Program-made: the position numbers and the translations under genes | Notes under the pieces: generated by a model | The model's database searches: none | What the model saw: the letters and a program-made list of their open reading frames with translations, nothing else | Told to the model about the DNA's origin: nothing | Assembly: GCF_900411315.1 (NCBI RefSeq) | Contig: NZ_LS990887.1 | Location: 1,362,045-1,426,044 of the forward strand | Length of the DNA stretch: 64,000 nt | Direction: 5' to 3' | DNA from: Corynebacterium senegalense | Lineage (GTDB): Bacteria; Actinomycetota; Actinomycetes; Mycobacteriales; Mycobacteriaceae | In this document: piece by piece, positions 19,810-28,933 of the stretch | How positions within the stretch are numbered: position 1 is the stretch's first letter | How the letters are laid out: each line of letters starts with the position of its first letter

Positions 19810-20997
19810 TTAGCCCGGCAGGCGGACCGGCATGAGCAGGTAGGTGAAGTCGGTCTCGGGGGTCGGGAAGGAGCCGTCGCCCTGTGCCTCGGGCAGGGCC
19901 TCCGGGGCGGGGATCATGATCGCGGGGCGGGAAGACTCGGTGAAGCCGAAGACCACGTCCTCGGTGGGGATGACCGCGAGGCCGTCCTTGAGGTAGCCCG
20001 AGTTGAAGGCGATGAGGAGCTCCTCGGCGCCGGTGAACTCCGCCTGGACGGTCTCGGTGGCCTCGCCGGAGTCCGCCCCGGAGGCGAAGAGGGTGACCTC
20101 GCCGGCGCGAAACTGCATGCGGATCTGGGCGTTGCGGTCGGCGACGAGGCTGACGCGGCGGATCGCCTCGACCAGCGGCGCGATGGCCACGCGGGCCATG
20201 GACGTGTGGGTCTTCGGCAGCAGCGGCTGGATGTTCGGGAAGTCGGCGTCGAGCATGCGGGTGGTGGTTTCCCGGTTGCCCGAGTGCAGGCCGAACAGGC
20301 CGTCGCCGCCGATGTTGCCGCTGCCGCCGACGGCGATTTCGACGGGGTTGTCGATGTGCGTGTCCAGGGTGCGGGCGTTGTCCAGCAGCGTCTTGGCGGG
20401 CACGAGAAGCTTGGCCTGGATGCCGTCGGCCGCGGGCTGCCAGGAGATGCTGCGCAGCGCGAGGCGGAAGCGGTCGGTGGCGGTGAGCTGGATTTGCTCG
20501 CCGTCAATCTCGATGTGGATGCCGGTGAGCATGGGAAGGGGGTCATCGCGCCCGGCGGCGGAGGCCACCTGGGTGACGGCCCCGACGAAGTCGGCGGGCG
20601 AGAGGGTGGCGGTCACCTCGGGGAGGGTGGGCAGCTGCGGGTAGTCGTCGAGAGGCATGAGCGGCAGCTCGAAGCGGGCGGAGCCGCCCTGCAGCAGCAT
20701 CTTCGAGCCGTCGGTGGAGACCTCGACGGGCTTGTTGGGCATGTTGGAGACGATGTCGGCGAGCAGCTTGCCGGCCACGGCGACGCGGCCCGGCTGGTCG
20801 ACCTCGGCGCCGATGCGCACGCGCGAGGAAACCTCGTAGTCGAAGCCGGCGAACTCGAGGCCCTCGTCGTCGACGGTGATGACGACCGCTCGCAGGATCG
20901 GCTGCGTGTTCTTCGTCGGCAGGCTGCGGGCTACCCACGCGACGGCGTCGGAGAGGTCATCCTTGTGAACGCGAAATGACACGCGGTTGTCGTCCAT
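19810..20997 (-). CDS. dnaN: DNA polymerase III sliding clamp, beta subunit
   Basis: 395 residues with the three-fold clamp repeat. Recognisable blocks: FRVHKDDLSDAVAWVARSLP at the N-terminus, PMLTGIHIEIDGEQIQLTAT in the second domain, and the C-terminal YLLMPVRLPG that forms the protein-binding pocket. Transcribed from the origin region towards recF. Confidence 0.98.
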   Translation of the reverse strand: MDDNRVSFRVHKDDLSDAVAWVARSLPTKNTQPILRAVVITVDDEGLEFAGFDYEVSSRVRIGAEVDQPGRVAVAGKLLADIVSNMPNKPVEVSTDGSKMLLQGGSARFELPLMPLDDYPQLPTLPEVTATLSPADFVGAVTQVASAAGRDDPLPMLTGIHIEIDGEQIQLTATDRFRLALRSISWQPAADGIQAKLLVPAKTLLDNARTLDTHIDNPVEIAVGGSGNIGGDGLFGLHSGNRETTTRMLDADFPNIQPLLPKTHTSMARVAIAPLVEAIRRVSLVADRNAQIRMQFRAGEVTLFASGADSGEATETVQAEFTGAEELLIAFNSGYLKDGLAVIPTEDVVFGFTESSRPAIMIPAPEALPEAQGDGSFPTPETDFTYLLMPVRLPG

Positions 20998-21600
20998 GGC
21001 GGCGAGCGGCTCCTTGCACGTCGGCTCGCGCTCCCCCGCCGGGCTCGTCGGCCGGGGCGGGAGGCGCGGAAGGTGAATTACGGAATTTCCACTCCACCTT
21101 AGGCGCAGGGCCGAATCTTGTCATTCAGCGGCTTGCCGTCCCAGCCCGTTTCTCTTCGCCCACCGGGCCGCTCCGGGGAGGCTGTCCACACGCTCTGTTT
21201 CTCCGGGAAGAATTACAAAGTAAAAGACGGTAACAACAATAAGTCCTGTGCATTCTGGGGAAAACGGCCGATTATCCGTGGTGGGGCGGCGGATACGCCG
21301 TGTGATTCTGCCTGTGGAATACGTGTGGATAGATCGATCGTCCTGTGGATAGATTTCTTCGGTGCAGATTTGTCCACAGTCCCGAAAGCGTTCTCCACTG
21401 GGCTTTCACACGGAAATGCGTCTTATCCACAGCCTTCAGTTTTGGTGATCCAGGGCACATAGTGGCCGAGATCATTGAATCACAAGCGTGGAATTACACA
21501 ATTGTGGACAGGTCTGTGGAGAATCCCTGCGGACACGAAAAAGCGCCGGCAGACCAGCGTTTTCGAGCTGGCCTCCGGCGCCGGGCGGGAGTGCGCGGCG
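20998..21600. other. oriC: dnaN-dnaA intergenic part of the replication origin
   Basis: 603 bases without a gene. DnaA-box matches (TTATCCACA/TTGTCCACA or one mismatch): 21182-21190 (+), 21324-21332 (-), 21344-21352 (-), 21370-21378 (+), 21423-21431 (+, perfect TTATCCACA) and 21503-21511 (-). Two of the minus boxes form a direct repeat TGTGGATAGAT. An AT-rich stretch near 21205-21250, in an otherwise GC-rich region, is a candidate unwinding element. The dnaN promoter must also lie here. Confidence 0.75.
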
Positions 21601-23181
21601 TCAGCGCATCCGCGCCCTGTTCTTGATCATTTGGGTCAGTTCCTGGATCTCGTCGTAGGTCCCGCGGTTTTCCGTGATTTCCTTGCGGATCTTCCGGTCG
21701 GCGTACATCACCGTGGTGTGGTCCTTGCCGCCGAACTCGTCGCCGATCTTGGGCAGGGAGAGGTCCGTCAGCTCCCGGCACAGGTACATGGCCAGCTGGC
21801 GTGCGTGGGCGACCTGCCTGGTCTTGCCCGCGCCGGTGAGCTGGTCGATGGTCACGCCGAAGAACTCGGCCGCCGCGTCCTTGATGGTGGAGGCGTTGAT
21901 GTTCACGTCGCCCTCGTCGGGGAGGATGTCGCGCAGCGCGACCTGGGCCACCTCCAGAGTGATCGGCTCGTTGATGAGGGAGGAGTACGCCGACACCCTG
22001 ATCAGGGCGCCCTCCAGCTCGCGGATGGAGGACTGGAACTGGGTGGCGATGAGCTCGAGCACCGCGTGGTCGACGTGGGTGCCGTCGGCGGCGGCCTTCT
22101 TCAGCAGAATCGCGATGCGCGTCTCCAGGTCCGGCGGCTGGACGTCGGTGATGAGACCGCCTTCGAAGCGGGTACGGAGGCGATCCTCCAGGGTGGTCAG
22201 CTGCTTCGGCGGGCGGTCGGAGGACAGGATGATCTGCTTGTTGGCCTGGTGCAGCGCGTTGAAGGTGTGGAAGAACTCCTCCTGGGTTCCCTCCTTGCCC
22301 TCGAGGAACTGGATGTCGTCGACCATGAGGATGTCGAGGTTGCGGTAGCGCCGCTTGAAGGATTCCTGCCGGTCGTCGCGCACCGAGTTGATGTAGTCGT
22401 TGGTGAATTCCTCGGAGGAGACGTACTTGATCCGCAGCCCCGGCTGCAGCACCTGGGCGTAGTTGCCCGCCGCGTGGAGCAGGTGCGTCTTGCCCAGGCC
22501 GGAGCCGCCCCAGATGAACAGGGGGTTGTAGGCGCGGGCGGGGTTTTCGGCCACGGCGACGGCGGCGCCGTTGGCGAAGCGGTTGGAGGAGCCGATGACG
22601 AAGTTCTCGAAGGTGTACTTCGGGTTCAGCGAGGTCTCGCGGTCGGGGTCGTGGGCCGGCTTCTCGCGGGGGATCCGCTGGGCCCCCTGCACCACGGTGG
22701 GGTGGGCGGATGCTTGTCGACGCCCCTCCCTCTCCGCCTGCTGCTGCGAGTGGATCCGGGCGAGCTCGTCGAGTCCCATCGGGATCTGCTCCCCGGGGAG
22801 CGTGTCGCGTTCGTGGTGGAAGGGCTGGGTGCGGGTCGGGTACCACTCCTCCGCTGCCGCGGGCGCCGGGTCCGGCGCGGGGGCCTCGGGCTCGGGGGCG
22901 GGCTGCTGCACGGATACGGCGAGGCTGCAGGGCCGGCCGAGGTGGTTGGTGAGCAGGGCTGCGATGTGGGTGCCGAGGTTGTCCTCGATGACGGCCTTGG
23001 CGGCCGCGTGGGGCGTGGAGAGGATGGCGTAGCCGTCGACGATCATCACGGGGCGGACGAGCTGGAGGTAGGCCCGCTCCTGGTGGGTGAGGGTCGGGAT
23101 GGTCGAGCTGGGGCGCTCCGAGAGCGCGAGCAGCTCGGTGACGATGTCGCGCCAGAGCGCCTCGATCTGTTGGTCCGCCAC
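21601..23181 (-). CDS. dnaA: Chromosomal replication initiator protein
   Basis: 526 residues. Domain I begins ADQQIEALWRDIVTELLALS; domain II is a long Pro/Ala/Glu linker (about residues 100-200); domain III has Walker A SGLGKTHLL and Walker B DILMVDDIQFLEGK; domain IV ends with GGKDHTTVMYADRKI, the DnaA-box-reading helix. The frame is open 27 codons further upstream, but the GTG at 23181 matches the family N-terminus and has GAGGA upstream. The linker contains a copy of the dispersed GCTTNTCGACGCCCC motif. Confidence 0.97.
   Translation of the reverse strand: MADQQIEALWRDIVTELLALSERPSSTIPTLTHQERAYLQLVRPVMIVDGYAILSTPHAAAKAVIEDNLGTHIAALLTNHLGRPCSLAVSVQQPAPEPEAPAPDPAPAAAEEWYPTRTQPFHHERDTLPGEQIPMGLDELARIHSQQQAEREGRRQASAHPTVVQGAQRIPREKPAHDPDRETSLNPKYTFENFVIGSSNRFANGAAVAVAENPARAYNPLFIWGGSGLGKTHLLHAAGNYAQVLQPGLRIKYVSSEEFTNDYINSVRDDRQESFKRRYRNLDILMVDDIQFLEGKEGTQEEFFHTFNALHQANKQIILSSDRPPKQLTTLEDRLRTRFEGGLITDVQPPDLETRIAILLKKAAADGTHVDHAVLELIATQFQSSIRELEGALIRVSAYSSLINEPITLEVAQVALRDILPDEGDVNINASTIKDAAAEFFGVTIDQLTGAGKTRQVAHARQLAMYLCRELTDLSLPKIGDEFGGKDHTTVMYADRKIRKEITENRGTYDEIQELTQMIKNRARMR
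22712..22726 (-). repeat. Dispersed motif copy, GCTTGTCGACGCCCC
   Basis: Copy of the recurrent motif within the flexible domain II linker of dnaA, where amino acid constraint is low. Confidence 0.6.
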
Positions 23182-24035
23182 GTACCTGTTTCCTCGTCCT
23201 TCGTTCCGTCGTTGTCGAGCACTGCCGAGCGCCACGGTGCGGCGCGATGGGAGGCGTGTCATTCACCGCCCCATCCACAATTTCCGGGCCACCCGCGGTG
23301 GCTCTTACCTGTAGTTCCACAACTTTATCCACAGGTGTGGAGTAACTCCGCGCTACCCCTTATCCACAGTCGGCTTCCCGCCCTGTGGATAGATTTCCAC
23401 CCCGCCTATAACGTCCGTGAACTAGGGAAACACGTCAATGTAATCCAAACCCTCAACCGCATGTTCAGGGTTATCCACAGGCCTGTGGGGTGATGTCTGT
23501 GTGAAGTTGTGGTGATAAATTATTGGTACCCGCTTGGCGGGCCCTGTGTCCACGCGATAAGCGTCACCGCCCCTGTGGATAACTTCCCGGGCCTCCTCCA
23601 CGGCCCGGCTGTGGGCGCCGAGGCGCAGGGTGCGTCGGCGATTCGCCGGCCGACCTGGCCAAAAACACAGTTTTGTAATTCCGGGGGTAACCCGCCCGAC
23701 CCCCGCGTGAGCAGGGCGTGTCGATTTGGCCGGGCACCGCGATTTCACGTAACCTGGCATGGTCTGCCACATCGGGTAGCCGCGGTTGCACGTTTTTCGC
23801 TTCTTCTCCGATGTGCTTGAGAGCAGCACCCGCGCGGTGCACCGGGCCGCCCGCCAGGGCGAGTCGGCGTAGGAGCTGCACGCGAGGAGCACCACCGGTC
23901 ACTCGGCTTCAGGCCAGGCCACGGGGCACCCGCATCTCAGAAAGAATTTTCATACCGGGACGGTCTCTACCCCGGGAGGCTATACGCGCCCCAGGCGCGG
24001 CGCCGCTGGCCGTCGCAACGTACAAGGAGTCTCCC
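23182..24035. other. dnaA-rpmH intergenic region with DnaA boxes
   Basis: 854 bases without a convincing gene. Perfect TTATCCACA boxes at 23325-23333 (+), 23360-23368 (+), 23471-23479 (+) and 23574-23582 (-), plus CTATCCACA at 23384-23392 (-). These boxes lie mostly within 260 bases, close to the dnaA start, so they may be part of the origin or autoregulate dnaA. The section 23600-24035 contains the rpmH promoter and leader; nothing else is recognised there. Confidence 0.7.
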
Positions 24036-24173
24036 GTGTCTAAGCGGACTTTCCAGCCCAACAACCGCCGCCGCGCCCGCAAGCACGGCTTCCGCACCCG
24101 CATGCGCACCCGCGCCGGCCGCGCCATCGTCTCGGCGCGCCGCCGCAAGGGCCGCGCAAACCTCACCGCGTAG
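24036..24173 (+). CDS. rpmH: 50S ribosomal protein L34
   Basis: 45 residues, extremely basic, with the family's [20 protein letters not shown] and [13 protein letters not shown]. Start GTG at 24036 with AAGGAG upstream. First gene of the rpmH-rnpA-yidD-yidC transcript. Confidence 0.98.
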   Translation: MSKRTFQPNNRRRARKHGFRTRMRTRAGRAIVSARRRKGRANLTA

Positions 24174-24206
24174 TTTCGCCGCCCGACGGCCACCACCCAT
24201 CGAGAC

Positions 24207-24569
24207 GTGCTTCCCAAGGCGCACAAGCTGACCTCCTCGGCGGACTTCCGCCGCGCGATGAGGAAGGGCGGCCGCGCCGGCTCGGCGACGATGGTGGTTC
24301 ACGTGACAGCCCGAACCGGCACCGCCCTTACCGGCGGCCCCCGGTTCGGGCTTGTCGTTTCCAAGCAAGTGGGCAACGCGGTGACGCGCCACGCGGTGTC
24401 GCGCAAGCTGCGGCACGTGTGCCTCGGGGGCGTCGACAAGCTTGAGCGTTCCCACGATGTAGTCATCCGGGCCCTGCCCCCCGCCGCAACCGCGACGAGC
24501 GCGCAGCTCGCCCGCGACTTCGACTCCGCGCTGGACAGAGCCCTAAACAGGGCCCTGAAGAAAATGTGA
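24207..24569 (+). CDS. rnpA: Ribonuclease P protein component
   Basis: 120 residues; binds the RNase P RNA and assists tRNA 5' maturation. LPKAHKLTSSADFRRAMRKG at the N-terminus, the RNR-like core is VGNAVTRHAVSRKLRHV. Starts at GTG 24207. A strong copy of the dispersed motif lies within the gene. The end overlaps yidD. Confidence 0.95.
   Translation: MLPKAHKLTSSADFRRAMRKGGRAGSATMVVHVTARTGTALTGGPRFGLVVSKQVGNAVTRHAVSRKLRHVCLGGVDKLERSHDVVIRALPPAATATSAQLARDFDSALDRALNRALKKM
24426..24441 (+). repeat. Dispersed motif copy, GGGGGCGTCGACAAGC
   Basis: Copy of the recurrent motif inside rnpA, in the less conserved LGGVDKLE segment. Confidence 0.5.
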
Positions 24570-24898
24570 TGGCGTACTACAACTTCCTCGGCGGGGGGAT
24601 CCCACCCGCCCGGGGGCCCGCCGCGAAAGGGCTGGTCGGGCTGGTGCGCCTTTACCAAAAATACCTCTCACCCCTTAAAATGGCGGGGACGTGTCGTTTC
24701 ATGCCTGTTTGCAGCGCCTACGCGCTCGAAGCAGTCTCACGCCACGGGGCAGTGAAGGGAAGCCTGCTTGCCGCAACCCGCGTCTGTAAGTGCGGGCCCT
24801 GGCATCCCGGCGGATACGACCCTGTCCCCGGCAGCGTGGCTTCACCGGATGCCAGCGAGGCCGCCGGGAGCGAAGCGGCCCCACCCGTCACCGATTAG
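24566..24898 (+). CDS. yidD: Membrane protein insertion efficiency factor YidD
   Basis: 110 residues. Core: GLVRLYQKYLSPLK, CRFMPVCSAYALEAV, ATRVCKCGPWHPGGYDPVP with the conserved cysteines. An amphipathic membrane-associated protein that helps YidC-dependent insertion. Start is GTG 24566 (GTGA overlap with rnpA) or the ATG three bases later. Lies between rnpA and yidC as usual. Confidence 0.95.
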   Translation: MMAYYNFLGGGIPPARGPAAKGLVGLVRLYQKYLSPLKMAGTCRFMPVCSAYALEAVSRHGAVKGSLLAATRVCKCGPWHPGGYDPVPGSVASPDASEAAGSEAAPPVTD

Positions 24899-24914
24899 GA
24901 GCAACGACCCGCAA

Positions 24915-25892
24915 GTGTTGAATTTCGTTTATTGGCCGATCTCCGCTGTGCTGTGGTTCTGGCACAAGATCTTCGGTTCCATCTTCGCCCCCGACTCGGG
25001 CTTCGCCTGGATCCTGTCCATCGTCTTCCTCACGTTCACCATCCGCGTCCTGCTGGTCAAGCCGATGGTCAACCAGATGCGCTCCATGCGCCGCATGCAG
25101 GAAATGCAGCCGCGCATGCAGGAGATCCGCGCGAAGTACAAGAACGACCAGCAGAAGATGGCGGAGGAGACCCAGAAGCTCTACAAGGAGATGGGCACCA
25201 ACCCGCTCGCCTCCTGCATCGTGCCGCTCGTGCAGATGCCCGTCTTCCTCGGCCTGTTCCACGTGCTGCGCTCCTTCAACCGCACCGGCACCGGGCCGGG
25301 CTCGCTGGGCATGAGCGTCGAGGAGAACCGCAACACCGCCAACTACATCTTCTCCCCCGAGGACGTCCGTTCCTTCCTTGACGCGGACTTCTTCGGCGTG
25401 CCGCTGTCGGCCTACATGTCCATGCCGGAAAGCGCCTTCGCGGCCTTCACGGGCCTCGACTTCACCCGCGCTAACATCATCGCGGTCTGCCTCCCGCTGG
25501 TCATCATCTCCGCCGTGTTCACCCACCTGAACGCGCGCCTGTCCATCGACCGCCAGAACGCGCGCCGCGCCGCCGGCAAGGTCGCCGCGCCGGCGAACGA
25601 CAACGCGGCGATGATGGAATCGCAGATGCAGATGATGAACAAGATGATGCTGTGGATCTTCCCGGCCATGATCCTGGCCTCGGGCTTCCTCTGGCACATC
25701 GGCCTGCTGTTCTACATGCTGGCCAACAACGTCTGGACCTTCTTCCAAACCCGCATCGTCTTCGACAAGATGGACAAGGAGGAGGCCGCCGAGGAGGAGG
25801 CCAAGCGCGAGGCGAAGCGCGCCTCCGCGCCCCAGGTGGCCGCACGTCGCGTCGACAAGCGCACGAAGAAGCAGCGCAAGCAGGGCAGCTAA
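24915..25892 (+). CDS. yidC: Membrane protein insertase YidC
   Basis: 325 residues, the short form without the large periplasmic domain of proteobacteria. Starts LNFVYWPISAVLWFWHKIFG; conserved VNQMRSMRRMQEMQPRMQEI cytoplasmic coiled region, TNPLASCIVPLVQMPVFLGL, and four to five membrane segments; basic C-terminal tail (KREAKRASAPQ..KRTKKQRKQGS) that can contact ribosomes. GTG at 24915 fits the family N-terminus, with AGGAG 13 bases upstream. Confidence 0.95.
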   Translation: MLNFVYWPISAVLWFWHKIFGSIFAPDSGFAWILSIVFLTFTIRVLLVKPMVNQMRSMRRMQEMQPRMQEIRAKYKNDQQKMAEETQKLYKEMGTNPLASCIVPLVQMPVFLGLFHVLRSFNRTGTGPGSLGMSVEENRNTANYIFSPEDVRSFLDADFFGVPLSAYMSMPESAFAAFTGLDFTRANIIAVCLPLVIISAVFTHLNARLSIDRQNARRAAGKVAAPANDNAAMMESQMQMMNKMMLWIFPAMILASGFLWHIGLLFYMLANNVWTFFQTRIVFDKMDKEEAAEEEAKREAKRASAPQVAARRVDKRTKKQRKQGS

Positions 25893-25903
25893 TCCCGGCC
25901 CGC

Positions 25904-25943
25904 CACGGCCCACGAGGACACATCGTCCCCGTGGGCCGTTTTT
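25904..25943 (+). terminator. Terminator of the rpmH-rnpA-yidD-yidC transcript
   Basis: CACGGCCCACG / CGTGGGCCGT hairpin with ~15-base loop followed by TTTTT. Confidence 0.8.
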
Positions 25944-26049
25944 GCGCCGCCATCTGGGGCGACGCGCGGCCATTGGGTCGGTGTCGGAGGGGTTTACTAG
26001 AGTCGAGGGCACGCGAAACAGCGCCCCCGATCCAAAGGAGAACACAGCC

Positions 26050-26691
26050 GTGTCGAGTCCCACGCCCGCTCCAGAGGCCGTCCCCGCCGCCGCAGAGGCG
26101 GTCTTCGGCGAGCGTCTCGAGCTCGCCCGGGCGTACCAGCGCTCGCTGGCTGAGGTCGCCTCCGCGCGCGGCTTCATCGGGCCGAAGGAGGTCGACCGCT
26201 TGTGGTCGCGCCACCTGCTCAACTGCGCGGTGGTCTCCGAGGCCCTCGGGCCGGACCTGCGGGTCGCCGACGTCGGCTCCGGGGCGGGCCTGCCCGGCAT
26301 CCCGCTGGCGATCGCCCGCCCGGACCTCCACGTCACGCTGATCGAGCCGCTGCTCAAGCGCTCGACCTACCTCGCCGAGGTCAAGGAGGAGCTCGGTCTG
26401 GACAACGTCACCGTCGTGCGCGGCCGGGCCGAGGAGCAGAAGAAGTCGCTTTTCGACGTCGTGACCTCCCGCGCCGTAGCACCCCTGGGCAAGCTGGCCG
26501 GCTGGTCGCTTCCCCTGGTCAAGGTCGGCGGCGCGATGGTGGCGATGAAGGGGGCCAGCGTGGTCGAGGAGCTCGAGCGCGACCGTGCGGCCATCACCCG
26601 CGCCGGCGGCGGCGAGGCGGAGATTGTCACGGTCGGCGCGGACGTCCTCGAGCAGCCCACCACCCTCATCCGTATTCCCCGGCGGCGCTGA
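26050..26691 (+). CDS. rsmG: 16S rRNA (guanine527-N7) methyltransferase
   Basis: 213 residues. SAM-binding motif VADVGSGAGLPGIPLAIARP, followed by VTLIEPLLKRSTYL and SRAVAPLGKLAGW. Modifies G527 of 16S rRNA using S-adenosylmethionine. Start GTG at 26050 with AAAGGAG nine bases upstream; open frame further up lacks a ribosome site. Behind the yidC terminator, ahead of parA. Confidence 0.95.
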   Translation: MSSPTPAPEAVPAAAEAVFGERLELARAYQRSLAEVASARGFIGPKEVDRLWSRHLLNCAVVSEALGPDLRVADVGSGAGLPGIPLAIARPDLHVTLIEPLLKRSTYLAEVKEELGLDNVTVVRGRAEEQKKSLFDVVTSRAVAPLGKLAGWSLPLVKVGGAMVAMKGASVVEELERDRAAITRAGGGEAEIVTVGADVLEQPTTLIRIPRRR

Positions 26692-26771
26692 CCCGTGGGA
26701 GCGCGAGGCACTAGGGTGAGAGAGGTTGATTCCCGGTCGGCGCGGGCCGGCTCGGCGAGGGAACAGGCACG

Positions 26772-27824
26772 GTGAGGCGGATGATGAACGAAGGTACGGA
26801 CGGGCCCGTGGACGCCACGGCCCAGTGGGACGACACCCCGATCGCGGCGGCGGCCCAGCGCGCCGCGCGCTTCAACCTGGGCATGCAGAAGCTGCCCAAA
26901 CCGGACCAGCCGCGCGTGATCACCGTGGCGAACCAGAAAGGTGGCGTGGGCAAAACCACCACCTCGGTCAACATGGCCGCCGCGCTGTCCCGGCAGGGCC
27001 TGAAGGTCCTGGTCATCGACCTCGATCCGCAGGGCAACGCCTCCACCGCTCTGGGCGCGGAGCACCGGGCGGGCACGACGTCGAGCTACGAGCTGCTCAT
27101 CGGCGAGGCGGAGGCGGCGGAGGCGATGCAGCCTTCGCCCGGCAACGAAAACCTGTTCTGCATTCCCGCGACCATCGACCTCGCCGGCGCGGAGATCGAG
27201 CTGGTCAGCCTGGTGCGCCGCGAGTACCGGCTGCACGACGCGCTGCGCCGCGGATTCCTCGACCGCGAGGGCTTCGACTACGTCTTCATCGACTGCCCGC
27301 CGTCGCTCGGACTGCTCACCATCAACGCGATGACCGCCGTCGACGAGGTGATGATCCCCATCCAGTGCGAGTATTACGCACTCGAGGGCGTGGGCCAGCT
27401 GCTGGGCAACATCGGCATGATCCGCGAGCACCTCAACCACAACCTGCACATCTCGGCCATCCTGCTCACCATGTTCGACGCGCGCACGAAGCTTTCCGAG
27501 GAGGTCGCCTCCGAGGTGCGCAACCAGTTCGGCCAGGTGGTCATGCGCAACGTCATCCCCCGCTCGGTGAAGGTGTCCGAGGCCCCCGGCTACGGCCAGA
27601 CCGTGGTGGATTATGACCCAGGCTCCCGCGGCGCCCTGGCCTACGTCGACGCCGCCCGCGAAGTGGCGGAGCGCGGCGACTACCAGCCCCACGCGACGAC
27701 AGGACCGATCGGCGTGAGCCCCGAGGTGGCGCGCCAGCTCGACGGGGCGGACGCCTCGGAGGTCGAGGAGGCCCCCGACGTGCAGCAGGACAGCGAGCAG
27801 GACACTTTGCAGGACGGAGAATAA
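26772..27824 (+). CDS. parA: Chromosome partitioning ATPase ParA
   Basis: 350 residues. Deviant Walker A ANQKGGVGKTTTSVNMAAAL (residues ~54-73), DLDPQGNAS, FIDCPPSLGLLTINAM. ~45-residue N-terminal extension and an acidic C-terminal tail. Drives origin segregation with ParB. Start GTG 26772 or one of the ATGs at 26781/26784; the sequence does not decide. Three bases before parB. Confidence 0.95.
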   Translation: MRRMMNEGTDGPVDATAQWDDTPIAAAAQRAARFNLGMQKLPKPDQPRVITVANQKGGVGKTTTSVNMAAALSRQGLKVLVIDLDPQGNASTALGAEHRAGTTSSYELLIGEAEAAEAMQPSPGNENLFCIPATIDLAGAEIELVSLVRREYRLHDALRRGFLDREGFDYVFIDCPPSLGLLTINAMTAVDEVMIPIQCEYYALEGVGQLLGNIGMIREHLNHNLHISAILLTMFDARTKLSEEVASEVRNQFGQVVMRNVIPRSVKVSEAPGYGQTVVDYDPGSRGALAYVDAAREVAERGDYQPHATTGPIGVSPEVARQLDGADASEVEEAPDVQQDSEQDTLQDGE

Positions 27825-27827
27825 ACC

Positions 27828-28928
27828 ATGGCACAGGAACGTAAGGGCGGCCTCGGCCGTGGGCTCGCGGCGCTGATCCCCTCCAACCCGCAGGCCACCG
27901 ACACCACGGGCAAGACCGGCAGGCTCGGCGACGGTGCGGCCGACATGATCATCGGCGGGTCGAAGGGTGCGCGCGGCGGGAACGCAGGCACTAAGGCCGC
28001 CGACACGTCGGGCGACAAGCTGCCGCCCCGCGGCCGCACCCGCGTCCCGGGCGCGCCCTCCATCCCGGGGGCTCCGACGGTGGTTGCCTCCACCGAGAAG
28101 GTGAAGCAGCCGGTCCCGGTCGGCGCGCGCTATCAGGAGGTTCCGCTGGGCCAGATCCAGCCGAATCCGAAGCAGCCGCGCCAGGTCTTCGACGAGGACG
28201 AGCTTTCCGAGCTCGTCCACTCCATCAGGGAGTTCGGGCTGCTGCAGCCCATCGTCGTGCGGGAAACGCCGGAGGGCTTCGAGCTCATCATGGGCGAGCG
28301 CCGCTGGCGCGCGGCCTCCAAGGCGGGCCTGAAGCAGATCCCGGCGATCGTGCGCGAGACCAGCGACGCGGACATGCTGCGCGACGCGCTGCTTGAGAAC
28401 ATCCACCGCGTCCAGCTCAACCCGCTCGAAGAAGCGGCCGCCTACCAGCAGCTCCTCGAGGAGTTCGGGGTGACGCAGGAGCAGCTCGCCGACAAGCTCG
28501 GCCGCTCCCGCCCGGTGATCACAAACGCGATCCGCCTGCTCAACCTCCCGGTCCCCGTCCAGCGCCGCGTGGCCGCAGGCGTGCTCTCCGCCGGCCACGC
28601 CCGCGCCCTCCTGGGCATCAAGCTTGGCGACGACACCGCCGCCGCCCAGGCCGACCTCGCCGACCGCGTCGTCGCCGAGGGCCTGACCGTGCGCGCCACC
28701 GAGGAGGCCGTGACCCTGCTCAACGCCAATGGGAAGGCCCCCGAGCGGCCGAAGCGCGAGCCGCAGCCCCAACCGGAGTACCTGAGCCGCGCCGCGGAGC
28801 GCCTCGCCGACGTGTGGGACACCCGCGTGTCGGTGACGATGGGCAAGCGCAAGGGCAAGATCGTCGTCGAGTTCGGCGACCGCGAGGACTTCGAGCGCAT
28901 CATGTCGCTCATCCAGGGCGAGGACTAG
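27828..28928 (+). CDS. parB: Chromosome partitioning protein ParB (CTPase clamp)
   Basis: 366 residues. Start [18 protein letters not shown] is the ParA-interacting segment; CTP-binding motifs [12 protein letters not shown] and [14 protein letters not shown]; helix-turn-helix [19 protein letters not shown]-terminal dimerisation region. A low-complexity insertion (residues ~30-95) follows the N-terminus. The five parS sites it would bind lie at 43.4-56.7 kb, not beside the gene. Confidence 0.97.
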   Translation: MAQERKGGLGRGLAALIPSNPQATDTTGKTGRLGDGAADMIIGGSKGARGGNAGTKAADTSGDKLPPRGRTRVPGAPSIPGAPTVVASTEKVKQPVPVGARYQEVPLGQIQPNPKQPRQVFDEDELSELVHSIREFGLLQPIVVRETPEGFELIMGERRWRAASKAGLKQIPAIVRETSDADMLRDALLENIHRVQLNPLEEAAAYQQLLEEFGVTQEQLADKLGRSRPVITNAIRLLNLPVPVQRRVAAGVLSAGHARALLGIKLGDDTAAAQADLADRVVAEGLTVRATEEAVTLLNANGKAPERPKREPQPQPEYLSRAAERLADVWDTRVSVTMGKRKGKIVVEFGDREDFERIMSLIQGED

Positions 28929-28933
28929 CCCCG

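Noticed and set aside
18322-20979. 885-codon plus-strand open frame
   Set aside because: Shadow of dciA, recF and dnaN.
24296-24309. GTTCACGTGAC, considered as a parS site
   Set aside because: Only the central CACGTG and two flanking bases match; the outer TGTTT/AAACA arms are missing and it lies inside rnpA.
26367-28772. 801-codon minus-strand open frame
   Set aside because: Antisense to rsmG, parA and parB.
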